NCBI GenBank assembly: GCA_002686705.1
Contig: NYYH01000032.1
Coordinates: 40,993-77,759 of the forward strand
Direction of reading: 5' to 3'
DNA from: Bacteroidota bacterium
Lineage (GTDB): Bacteria; Bacteroidota; Bacteroidia; Bacteroidales; F082
DNA length: 36,767 nucleotides
Position 1 is the stretch's first letter. The number at the start of each line of letters is the position of its first letter. The position numbers and the translations under genes are program-made. Positions 16,478 to 24,181 of the stretch are shown piece by piece. The notes below the pieces were generated by a model, which worked only from the letters and a program-made list of their open reading frames with translations, did not search any database and was not told the DNA's origin.

Positions 16478-17173
16478 TTATTCTGACAATGACCACTCTA
16501 CTGCTTTTTCTGCATGTATTGTTGTAGTATCAAAAACAGGAATATCAACATCTGATTCAGATATTAACGATGGAATTTCAGTACATCCTAGTATTACTCC
16601 TTCAGCTCCCCTTTGCTCCAGGTTCTTGATTATTTGTTTATAAATTTCTCTGGAATCACTTTTAATATTACCCTTAACAAGTTCCTGATAAATTATATTG
16701 TGAACTGTTTTTCTCTCCTCATCTGTAGGAATAATTACTTCAACACCAAACCTGTTGAACAAATAATCTTTGTAAAAGTTTTTTCCCATTGTAAATTTCG
16801 TACCCAATAGACCAACTTTCTTTAAGTTTTTGTTCTTAATTTCCATGCCTGTTGCTTCTGCTATGTGAAGGAAAGGGATTGAGATATTTTCCATAATTGC
16901 AGAACTGCATAAATGCATAGTATTTGTACATAGGATAACAATATCTGCCCCTGCTAATTCCAGTTGTTTTGCTGATTCTGCCATCATTTTATCTAAAGCC
17001 AACCATTCATTTTGATGTTGTAATTTTTCAATTTCAGCAAAATCTACCGTAACCATTATGCTTTTACAAGAATGAAATCCGCCTAGAGTTTCCTTTACTT
17101 TTTTATTTATTAATTTATAATAGACTGAAGATGATTCCCAGCTCATCCCACCAATTAATCCAATAGTTTTCAT
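16478..17173 (-). CDS. Aspartate/glutamate racemase family, YgeA-like
   Basis: A 231-residue PLP-independent amino-acid racemase. The opening KTIGLIGGMSWESSSVYY is typical of the YgeA/aspartate racemase group. The two catalytic cysteines are in LCTNTMH (Cys82) and LGCTEIP (Cys197). E. coli YgeA has the same length and broad specificity with preference for hydrophobic and homoserine-type substrates, so Asp should not be assumed. It sits between xdhC and the phosphodiesterase gene with no metabolic link to either, possibly a bystander of the operon. Confidence 0.9.
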   Translation of the reverse strand: MKTIGLIGGMSWESSSVYYKLINKKVKETLGGFHSCKSIMVTVDFAEIEKLQHQNEWLALDKMMAESAKQLELAGADIVILCTNTMHLCSSAIMENISIPFLHIAEATGMEIKNKNLKKVGLLGTKFTMGKNFYKDYLFNRFGVEVIIPTDEERKTVHNIIYQELVKGNIKSDSREIYKQIIKNLEQRGAEGVILGCTEIPSLISESDVDIPVFDTTTIHAEKAVEWSLSE

Positions 17174-17215
17174 GAGTTTTATTCTCTTTGTTACATTACA
17201 GTTTGAAAATGGCTT

Positions 17216-18163
17216 CTACGCATTCTTTACATTGATAATTTCTGCAGCAATGCTTATAGCAATCTCATCAGGCGTTTGACTATGAATAGATATTCCAATT
17301 GGGGCGTATAGCCTACTTAATTCATCATCAGTTGCACCCTCATTTTTCAACTTTTTCTTTAATCTTGATACTTTATTTTTGCTTCCCATCAAGCCAAGGT
17401 AATTAACTTTTTTATCAATAAGTGCTCTAAGAACATCAATATCGTGTTTATGATTATTTGTCATAATTACAACATAGGAGTTACTTCCATGTACAACATA
17501 CTGGTCAGCTTTTTTGTAGTCTATTACAAACTTTTTGTCTGCAAACGGATTTTCATTGAACATTTTAAAGTTATTTCTGTTATCATACAAAAAAACTTTA
17601 AAACCTAATTGAGAAAATAATTTTGATAATGCAAACCCAACATGTCCTGCACCAATAATGGAGATATTGTTTTTAAAACCGATTATTTCCTTATACAACC
17701 AATCATTATTTTTACCAGAAAAGAAGAACTGAGATTCTTGAACGTCTTCTGATAAAGTAAAAGAATATTGATTTTCGGTTAAACTAAAAATACCTGATTT
17801 GTTATTATCAAGGCAGGATGTTATACGCCTTATGTTTTTCATATCAGAAGCAGATAAATGTAGAAATGCAATAGTTTGCTCACCGGAACACATCAGCCCG
17901 GAGCTATCCTCGTTACTTCCATTATGTATTTGTTTTTTAAGGAAAATATTATGTTCATTATTTCTAAGCAACTTTTTGCAATACTCCACTAGCTTGTATT
18001 CCATAGATCCTCCTCCGATAGATCCATATAATTCGTCATCACTGCTTACTGCCATGCTAAAGCCTGGTTTGCCGGGACTGCTTCCCTTGCTGTCAACAAC
18101 CATCATTAAGTAAAGAGAATTTTCTTCGCTCAGTTTGTCTTCTATAAAACTCCAAATATTCAT
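17216..18163 (-). CDS. xdhC: XdhC/CoxI-family molybdenum-hydroxylase maturation factor
   Basis: Members bind molybdenum cofactor, help to sulfurate it and insert it into xanthine dehydrogenase or related enzymes. The 315-residue protein has both family domains: the N-terminal XdhC/CoxI part with VVDSKGSSPGKPGFSM, GSIGGGSMEYKL and the CSGEQTI cysteine (Cys92), and the C-terminal Rossmann part with SIIGAGHVGFALSKLF (171-176 GAGHVG), LGLMGSKNKV, LYAPIGISIHSQTPDEIAISIAAEI. The gene lies 67 bases after the MocA-like nucleotidyltransferase gene, a usual partner. No molybdenum hydroxylase subunits are in the window, so the client enzyme is unknown. Confidence 0.92.
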   Translation of the reverse strand: MNIWSFIEDKLSEENSLYLMMVVDSKGSSPGKPGFSMAVSSDDELYGSIGGGSMEYKLVEYCKKLLRNNEHNIFLKKQIHNGSNEDSSGLMCSGEQTIAFLHLSASDMKNIRRITSCLDNNKSGIFSLTENQYSFTLSEDVQESQFFFSGKNNDWLYKEIIGFKNNISIIGAGHVGFALSKLFSQLGFKVFLYDNRNNFKMFNENPFADKKFVIDYKKADQYVVHGSNSYVVIMTNNHKHDIDVLRALIDKKVNYLGLMGSKNKVSRLKKKLKNEGATDDELSRLYAPIGISIHSQTPDEIAISIAAEIINVKNA

Positions 18164-18230
18164 TATTTAATTAAGTAGGTTTAGTAACAACTTGTTTTTT
18201 CGGTTTTCTTTTCTAATTCAGCAATAATAG

Positions 18231-18818
18231 TTATTTCTTCATAAACTCGATAAACTCATTATGAGAATTAATATTGAGTAATATTGAATCATCTTGTACT
18301 TCAACTCCTTTTGTTTGGAACTTTTGCAGGACTTCGTTAAGATTAAGATTATGATCTTTTTCATGCACTATATAATCGCAAACTTTTTTCGAGATTAGAA
18401 CGGGATGGCCTCCTTTACCTGCAATAGCAGGTTTAATTACATCTGCTTCTGATCTTGCATTATAGAGCTGATCCAGAACTTTTTTCCTGGCAAAAGGATT
18501 ATCAACATTATGAATAAAAGTATAATTATTGGTGCAAAATTGAAGTCCAGTTTTTATTGAATAGAACCTCCCATATTCGGGATGTTGATTCAACACAATT
18601 TGGGTTTTAGGCGGAAGGTTTTGAGGATGCTTTTTAATTTTCTCAATTCCATCACTGTTTAGAACAACAATAATATTTACACTTCCAAACTCATCGTATT
18701 GTCGTATTATATTTTCAAGAAAGGAAGCCCCATTACCAAATTCGAGTAAAAATTTTGGTTTTCCCATGCGGGATGATCTGCCAGCAGCAAGTATAATTAC
18801 AGAGCAATTTTTCTTCAC
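18231..18818 (-). CDS. MocA-like molybdenum cofactor nucleotidyltransferase
   Basis: A MobA/MocA-fold nucleotidyltransferase, likely forming the cytosine dinucleotide cofactor of molybdenum hydroxylases. It has the signature ILAAGRSSRMGKPKFLL, then NQHPEYGRFYSIKTGL, the metal-site HNVDNPF and GKGGHPVLI. I choose the GTG at 18818, giving 195 residues, the family length, with the core strand starting at about residue 6. An upstream TTG at 18908 would add 30 residues and run into the ALDH-like gene; the two cannot be separated by sequence alone. MocA with XdhC is a known maturation pair. The base and cofactor form are inference; other sugar-nucleotide transferases share the motif. Confidence 0.82.
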   Translation of the reverse strand: MKKNCSVIILAAGRSSRMGKPKFLLEFGNGASFLENIIRQYDEFGSVNIIVVLNSDGIEKIKKHPQNLPPKTQIVLNQHPEYGRFYSIKTGLQFCTNNYTFIHNVDNPFARKKVLDQLYNARSEADVIKPAIAGKGGHPVLISKKVCDYIVHEKDHNLNLNEVLQKFQTKGVEVQDDSILLNINSHNEFIEFMKK

Positions 18819-18873
18819 CTTCCAACCTTTTAAAATATAGTTCAAAAATAATTGATAGTCTTTTGATATAGGT

Positions 18874-19782
18874 CTAATATCCTGTGCCAGATCCCCCGAT
18901 CTGCTCAATAGGGTGCCACGTTGTCTTAATCTCTTGTATGTCCCTTATCATATAAGGATCCTGATCTTTGTCCGAAAACCAGTTGGAGCTCCAATGAATC
19001 ACCCTCTTCATGTTTTCCGTTGCATTGATCTGAATCTTCTTTAATTCTTCTTTATTGGTTCTGGAATATACAATTGCATTAACATCCATATGAGAAGAAA
19101 AATGACTAGATAGCTCCTTTGCATTTCCGGTAAGTATATTAATTACACCACCCGGAACATCTGAAGAATTAATAACTTCAGCAAAAGTAACAGCACAAAG
19201 TGGCTTCCTTTCAGATGCCAACACAATACAGGTATTACCCCCAGCAATTACTGGTGCAATAACTGATACTAATCCCAGAAGTGAATTTTCTTCCGGTGCT
19301 ATTATTGCAACCACGCCCATTGGTTCACAAACCGAGAAGTTAAAATATGATTCAGACACAGGATTTACAGAGCTGAAAATCTGTTGGTATTTATCACACC
19401 ATCCTGCATAATGAATCAGTCTATCTATAGCAGTGTTCACCTCTTTTTCGGCATTTGCAAAAGTTGAGCCCTGGAGCTTGAGTTCTTCAATAAACTGTGC
19501 TCTTCTTCCTTCGAGCATCTCCCCAAGTCTGTATAGTATCTGACTTCTGTTGAAAGAAGTTCGTGCAGACCAACCTCCAGAAGCACTTCTTGCAGCTACC
19601 GCCGCATTTCTGAAATCTTTGCGAGAACTCAGGCAGATGTTTCCCAATATATTACCTTTACTATCAACCGGATTATAATACCTACCTGATTCTGTACGAG
19701 GAAATTTGCCTCCAATGTAAATCTTATACGTTTTCAAGATTTCCAATCTCTTTTGATTCTTATCTTTTGTAACTTTCGACAT
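18874..19782 (-). CDS. Short ALDH-like protein lacking catalytic residues
   Basis: A 302-residue protein clearly related to the N-terminal, cofactor-binding half of aldehyde dehydrogenases: YIGGKFPRTESGRYYNP, RNAAVAARSASGGWSART, CEPMGVVAIIAPEE, APVIAGGNTCIVLASERKPL and VPGGVINILTG line up with the family. Compared with the full ALDH next door, the Asn of PWNFP is Glu, the cofactor Lys of VLKPAE is Leu, FTGST is YSRTN, the general-base Glu of LELGG is lost, and the whole Cys-bearing domain is missing. So it cannot be a working dehydrogenase. The reading frame is intact and a new gene begins within about 55 bases, so it is not a simple frameshift. A partner or regulatory subunit of the ALDH is the best inference; it resembles the non-catalytic second half of ALDH16 proteins. 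Confidence 0.85.
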   Translation of the reverse strand: MSKVTKDKNQKRLEILKTYKIYIGGKFPRTESGRYYNPVDSKGNILGNICLSSRKDFRNAAVAARSASGGWSARTSFNRSQILYRLGEMLEGRRAQFIEELKLQGSTFANAEKEVNTAIDRLIHYAGWCDKYQQIFSSVNPVSESYFNFSVCEPMGVVAIIAPEENSLLGLVSVIAPVIAGGNTCIVLASERKPLCAVTFAEVINSSDVPGGVINILTGNAKELSSHFSSHMDVNAIVYSRTNKEELKKIQINATENMKRVIHWSSNWFSDKDQDPYMIRDIQEIKTTWHPIEQIGGSGTGY

Positions 19783-19794
19783 ACTGTTTTATCT

Positions 19795-21255
19795 TTATTT
19801 CAAATTTAAATACGCTGCCAATCCGTGTAGCCCTCCTTCTCTTCCAAAGCCACTTTCCTTATATCCTCCGAAAGGAGAAGCAGGATCAAACTTATTATAG
19901 GTATTTGCCCATATTACGCCTGCTTGTAATTGACGAGTCAGATTAAATATCTTTGATCCTTTGTCAGTCCATACACCTGCCGAAAGTCCATATGGAGTAT
20001 TATTAGCTTTACTTATCACTTCTTCAATTGTGCGAAAAGTTTGAATTGCTAGTACCGGACCAAAGATCTCTTCTTGTGCAATAGTATGGGATTGGGAAAC
20101 ATTGAGGAATAGTGTTGGTTTGCACCAATTACCCTTTTTGGGAAGAGTACAGGAACTTTGATACATAAGTGCTCCTTCTTGCTGGCCAATTTTGATGTAT
20201 TCGTTTATTGTTTTTAATTGTTCCTTAGAATTAATAGCACCTACATCCGTATTTTTATCCAGAGGATCACCAACAATAAGGCTTTCCATCCGGTGTTTTA
20301 ATTTTTTTACAACAGTTTCGTAAACGGACTCCTGTACGAACAATCTCGACCCGGCACAACAAACATGCCCCTGGTTAAAATAAATTCCATTCACAATTCC
20401 TTCTACCGCCTGATCTATCGGGGCATCTTCAAAAATTATGTTAGCAGCTTTACCACCTAATTCCAGAGTAACCTTTTTGTGTGTGCCGGCAATAGCTTTG
20501 TAAATGATCTTTCCTACTTGCGTAGATCCGGTAAAGGCAATTTTATTAATTTCAGGATGGTTCACAATTGCAGCTCCAGTTTCTCCAGCACCTGTAATAA
20601 TATTCACAACACCATCAGGTAATCCTGAATCTTGAATTAATTCTGCTAATTTTAAAGCTGTAAGAGGAGTTGTTTCGGCAGGCTTTAGTACTACAGTATT
20701 TCCGGTTGCTAATGCTGGGGCTATTTTCCAGGAAGCCATCAATAATGGAAAATTCCATGGAATAATCTGCCCCGCTACTCCTAAGGATTTTGGGTTTTTG
20801 TTAGGGAATGCATATTCAAGTTTGTCGGACCAACCTGCATGGTAAAAGAAATGATTGGCGGCTAATGGAATGTCTATATCTCTCGATTCTCGAATTGGTT
20901 TCCCGCCATCCATTGATTCAATGATTGCAAATTCTTTGGCCCTCTCCTGAATCATGCGTGCAATACGATATATGTATTTAGCACGTTCAAGAGCAGGCAT
21001 TACAGACCACACATTTTCATAAGCGTTACGGGCGGCATTCACTGCTTTATTAACATCTTCTATTGTACCTTCAGCAACTTCAGCCAGTTTTACTTCCGTG
21101 GCAGGATTTATGGTAGCAAAATATTTTCCTTTAACTGGCTTAACAAATTTTCCATTAATGAAATGTTCGTACCGCTTTTTTAGCTGAATATGATCTGTGC
21201 TTTCCGGTGCCGGAGAAAGATCCCAGCTACTTCCTGATTTATCTTTAATTTTCAT
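19795..21255 (-). CDS. Aldehyde dehydrogenase, full length
   Basis: NAD(P)-dependent oxidation of an aldehyde to its acid. The protein has 486 residues with all catalytic parts: IIPWNFPLL (Asn168), VLKPAETTPL (Lys191), FTGSTQVGK, TLELGGKAA (Glu265), NQGHVCCAGSRL (Cys299 as nucleophile) and QEEIFGPVLAIQTF. The tail PFGGYKESGFGREGG is typical. It begins 8 bases after deoC and ends 12 bases before the short ALDH-like gene, an arrangement known from other bacteria. DeoC yields acetaldehyde, so acetaldehyde is the obvious substrate from context, but sequence does not fix it. Confidence 0.93.
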   Translation of the reverse strand: MKIKDKSGSSWDLSPAPESTDHIQLKKRYEHFINGKFVKPVKGKYFATINPATEVKLAEVAEGTIEDVNKAVNAARNAYENVWSVMPALERAKYIYRIARMIQERAKEFAIIESMDGGKPIRESRDIDIPLAANHFFYHAGWSDKLEYAFPNKNPKSLGVAGQIIPWNFPLLMASWKIAPALATGNTVVLKPAETTPLTALKLAELIQDSGLPDGVVNIITGAGETGAAIVNHPEINKIAFTGSTQVGKIIYKAIAGTHKKVTLELGGKAANIIFEDAPIDQAVEGIVNGIYFNQGHVCCAGSRLFVQESVYETVVKKLKHRMESLIVGDPLDKNTDVGAINSKEQLKTINEYIKIGQQEGALMYQSSCTLPKKGNWCKPTLFLNVSQSHTIAQEEIFGPVLAIQTFRTIEEVISKANNTPYGLSAGVWTDKGSKIFNLTRQLQAGVIWANTYNKFDPASPFGGYKESGFGREGGLHGLAAYLNLK

Positions 21256-21263
21256 TGCCTTTT

Positions 21264-22190
21264 TTAATCTTTTGAAAAATAATCATTCGACTGGTATCTT
21301 CCTGTCCTCAATTTCACAATTTGTTTCAACACATCGTTGGCTAAGCTGCTTGCTCCAAATCTGAACCATTGATTGGTTAACCAAGTATCTCCCAAAACTT
21401 CTTTTACCATTATCAAATAGTGCAAGGCCAGTTTTGAGTTAGATATTCCTCCGGCTGGTTTCATGCCAACCATAATTCCGGTTTTTTCATGATAATCCCG
21501 AATTGCTTCAAGCATTATAAGAGTAACAGACATTGTTGCAGCTGGTTTAATCTTTCCTGTAGAAGTTTTAATGAAATCAGCTCCTGCAAACATAGCAATA
21601 TCACTGGCTCTTCGTACTTTGTCGAGTGCTCCTAATTCACCGGTTTCCAGTATTACTTTTAGTCTAATATCCTGACAAATATTCTTAATCGTAGCAATCT
21701 CATCAAAAACATAGTTGTAATCACCTGAATGGAATCTGCCTCTGGAGATAACCATGTCAACTTCGTCAGCTCCCTGATCAATAGCAAATTGTGTGTCAGC
21801 TATTTTTACTTTCAAGGGTGTTTGTCCGGCTGGGAAAGCAGTAGCTACTGATGCCACTTTTATTCCGGTGCCGGTCAATTCCTTTTTTGCCACACTTACC
21901 AGCGATGGGTAAACACACACAGCTGCGACAGTTGGAAGATCGGGGACAGAATCATGTAAGTGCCATGCTTTGTAGCACATCTGCTTTACTTTACCTTCCG
22001 TATCTTCACCCTCCAAAGTGGTAAGGTCAATCATACTGAGAACCATTTTCAATCCAGCTTCTTTTGCTTCATTTTTAATACTTCGCTTGGTGAATCTACT
22101 AACACGCTCCTCCGTTCCGACTTGATCGATAAGTGGCGTATTTCTAAAATCAGGAATTATTATCTCGTTATTATTTTTTATTGTTGTCAA
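21264..22190 (-). CDS. deoC: Deoxyribose-phosphate aldolase
   Basis: Class I aldolase splitting 2-deoxyribose-5-phosphate into glyceraldehyde-3-phosphate and acetaldehyde. The 308-residue form has an N-terminal extension. The Schiff-base Lys is Lys208 in ADFIKTSTGK, the second Lys is Lys244 in VGMKPAGGI, and the relay Asp is Asp145 in GADEVDMVIS. The only plausible start is TTG at 22190: the upstream frame hits a stop 10 codons earlier with no ATG, and the first internal ATG (codon 49) would remove conserved sequence. It heads the ten-gene minus-strand block, so it may set expression of the ALDH pair and the maturation genes. Confidence 0.93.
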   Translation of the reverse strand: MTTIKNNNEIIIPDFRNTPLIDQVGTEERVSRFTKRSIKNEAKEAGLKMVLSMIDLTTLEGEDTEGKVKQMCYKAWHLHDSVPDLPTVAAVCVYPSLVSVAKKELTGTGIKVASVATAFPAGQTPLKVKIADTQFAIDQGADEVDMVISRGRFHSGDYNYVFDEIATIKNICQDIRLKVILETGELGALDKVRRASDIAMFAGADFIKTSTGKIKPAATMSVTLIMLEAIRDYHEKTGIMVGMKPAGGISNSKLALHYLIMVKEVLGDTWLTNQWFRFGASSLANDVLKQIVKLRTGRYQSNDYFSKD

Positions 22191-22376
22191 TTGCTTTAGC
22201 CTTATTAAGAAACAAATTCAGTAAGTAATAAACTTGCTATTTAGTGATCAACATTAAGCTACAAATCTCAGCATAAAAAACGTATAATGCAAGGAAAAAC
22301 ATTAATGACCTCAATATCCTCACTTAGTAAAATATGTCTAAATTTTTAAAAACTCATGAGGATAATAGCTTAAAGA

Positions 22377-22410
22377 TTTTAGGAAAAATAGGTCTTAGTG
22401 AGTATATTTG
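22377..22410 (+). promoter_or_regulatory. Putative promoter of the amidase lipoprotein
   Basis: TTTT (22377-22380) and TATATTTG (22403-22410) are 22 bases apart and fit the Bacteroidota pattern. The predicted transcript start is about 25 bases before the ATG at 22442, which supports that ATG over the earlier one at 22334. The rest of the gap back to deoC (22191-22376) shows no recognisable element. Confidence 0.42.
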
Positions 22411-22441
22411 CAAGGCAAGGCATAAATACAAAAGTTCAAAG

Positions 22442-24064
22442 ATGGAAATTCGAAGGAAAGTCACACAAAAAAATTACTTATTGAATTATATTAAGATTAT
22501 TCTGATAATAGTCCTATTTCTTCAAATTTCTTGTTATGCTCCCATGAGTGAATCTCAGAATACAGGATCGGATAATTTTAGATTTCTAGAGCAGGATATA
22601 GGTCAAATTCAACAAGGATATAAAGACGGTAACTACACTGTTAAAGAGTTAATCCAAGCCTATTTAGACAGAATTGAGGCAATTGACAAAAGTGGTCCTG
22701 CAATTAATTCAATTATTCAAGTAAATCCTGATGCCATAAAAATTGCAGAAGAGTTAGACAAAGAAATTAATGACGGAAAAATACGAGGACCTCTTCATGG
22801 CATTCCAATAATGCTAAAAGATAATATAGACACACATGATGGCATGGCAACAACAGCTGGTTCCAGGGCATTGATGAATTCTTATCCTTTAAAGGATAGC
22901 TATATTGCTAAACTCCTAAGAGAAGCCGGTGCTGTGATAATTGGAAAGGCGAATTTAAGTGAGTGGGCTAATTTTCGTGGTGAATTATCTTCAAGTGGTT
23001 GGAGCGGTGTTGGTGGTCAAACAAAAAATCCATATGATTTGAGTCGTAACCCTTGTGGATCAAGTTCAGGATCAGCAGTTGCAGTATCTGCTAATCTCAC
23101 GGTACTTGCAATTGGTACCGAAACCAATGGTTCCATTGTTTGTCCTTCATCCAGCAATGGCATAGTTGGAATCAAACCAACTGTTGGACTCCTAAGTCGA
23201 TCCGGTATTATTCCAATTTCCTTTACTCAAGATACTCCTGGCCCAATGGCACGAACATTAAAAGACGCAGTAATTTGTTTGGGAGCATTAGTTGGTATAG
23301 ACTCTGCAGATGAAAAAACCTGGGATAGCCATGGGAAATACTATAAGGATTACACACAATTCTTAAGGGAAGATGGATTAGAAGGCAAGAGAATTGGATT
23401 ATACAAAGCTCCTTTTGGGATAAATTATAAGGTTGATAGTTTAATGTATCAGGCAGTGAATTTTCTAAAAAACAAAGGAGTAGAAATTATCGAGATAGAT
23501 AAAATTTACGATGATGAAGTCGATAATTATTCATTCGAAATCATGTTATTTGAATATAAAGATGGGTTGAATAATTATTTTAGATCTTTAGGACCTGATG
23601 CTCCAATAAAAAGTTTAGAGGAACTTATAGCTTTTAACAAGTCTGATTCGATAGAATTAGAATATTACAATCAGAAATATTTGGAGATGGCTCAGCAAAA
23701 AGGTGATCTGTCCTCTAAGGAGTATCAGAGTGCACTAGCTGACATGCTTGTAGGAAGTAGAGAAGAAGGATTAGACAGGGTAATGGATAAACATAATCTA
23801 GATGCAATAATTGCCCCAACAGGAAGTCCTGCCTGGAAAACAGATTGGGTTAATGGCGATAGTTATGTTTTGGGAAGTTCATCTCCTGCTGCCCAGTCCG
23901 GATATCCAAATATTACAATACCCATGGGTTATGTAGATGAGTTACCGGTTGGATTATCTTTTTTTGGTAGAGCCTGGAGTGAACCTGTATTAATTGAGAT
24001 AACCAGTGCATATGAGTTTGGAACCAAGCATCGCAAAGTCCCAAAATTTCTGATATCTAATTAA
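22442..24064 (+). CDS. Amidase-signature family lipoprotein
   Basis: A 540-residue amide hydrolase. Residues 1-31 are a lipoprotein signal (basic start, hydrophobic IILIIVLFLQ, lipobox LQISC with Cys31). The Ser-cisSer-Lys triad is visible: Lys126 in MLKDNID, Ser207 in RNPCGSSSGSAVA, Ser231 in GTETNGSIVCP, with GIVGIKPTVGLLSR after it. The C-terminal AIIAPTGSPAW and GYPNITIPMGY segments are also typical. A 576-residue version from 22334 would place the signal peptide internally and is rejected. Glutamyl-tRNA amidotransferase subunit A is cytosolic, so this exported version is more likely a hydrolase of a small amide or peptide amide; the substrate is unknown. Confidence 0.9.
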   Translation: MEIRRKVTQKNYLLNYIKIILIIVLFLQISCYAPMSESQNTGSDNFRFLEQDIGQIQQGYKDGNYTVKELIQAYLDRIEAIDKSGPAINSIIQVNPDAIKIAEELDKEINDGKIRGPLHGIPIMLKDNIDTHDGMATTAGSRALMNSYPLKDSYIAKLLREAGAVIIGKANLSEWANFRGELSSSGWSGVGGQTKNPYDLSRNPCGSSSGSAVAVSANLTVLAIGTETNGSIVCPSSSNGIVGIKPTVGLLSRSGIIPISFTQDTPGPMARTLKDAVICLGALVGIDSADEKTWDSHGKYYKDYTQFLREDGLEGKRIGLYKAPFGINYKVDSLMYQAVNFLKNKGVEIIEIDKIYDDEVDNYSFEIMLFEYKDGLNNYFRSLGPDAPIKSLEELIAFNKSDSIELEYYNQKYLEMAQQKGDLSSKEYQSALADMLVGSREEGLDRVMDKHNLDAIIAPTGSPAWKTDWVNGDSYVLGSSSPAAQSGYPNITIPMGYVDELPVGLSFFGRAWSEPVLIEITSAYEFGTKHRKVPKFLISN

Positions 24065-24142
24065 CTTGATATTTATTGAACAAAAACTAATTATTATAAA
24101 ATCAGAAGGACGCCTATTATGTCTTTTCCTTTGTCACATAAT

Positions 24143-24150
24143 TATATTTG
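24143..24150 (+). promoter_or_regulatory. Putative -7 element of the second propeller gene
   Basis: TATATTTG matches TAnnTTTG and lies 31 bases before the ATG at 24182. It falls inside the longer reading frame from 24119, so it favours the later start. A TTTG at 24130 is too close to be its -33 partner. Confidence 0.35.
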
Positions 24151-24181
24151 GCTTGAAATTAACAATCAAAAAATTAAACAA

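Noticed and set aside
18231..19782. Frameshift as the reason for the short ALDH-like protein
   Set aside because: No sequence for the missing Cys-bearing domain follows in any frame; the nucleotidyltransferase starts about 55 bases later. The cofactor-half residues are also changed, which a frameshift would not cause.
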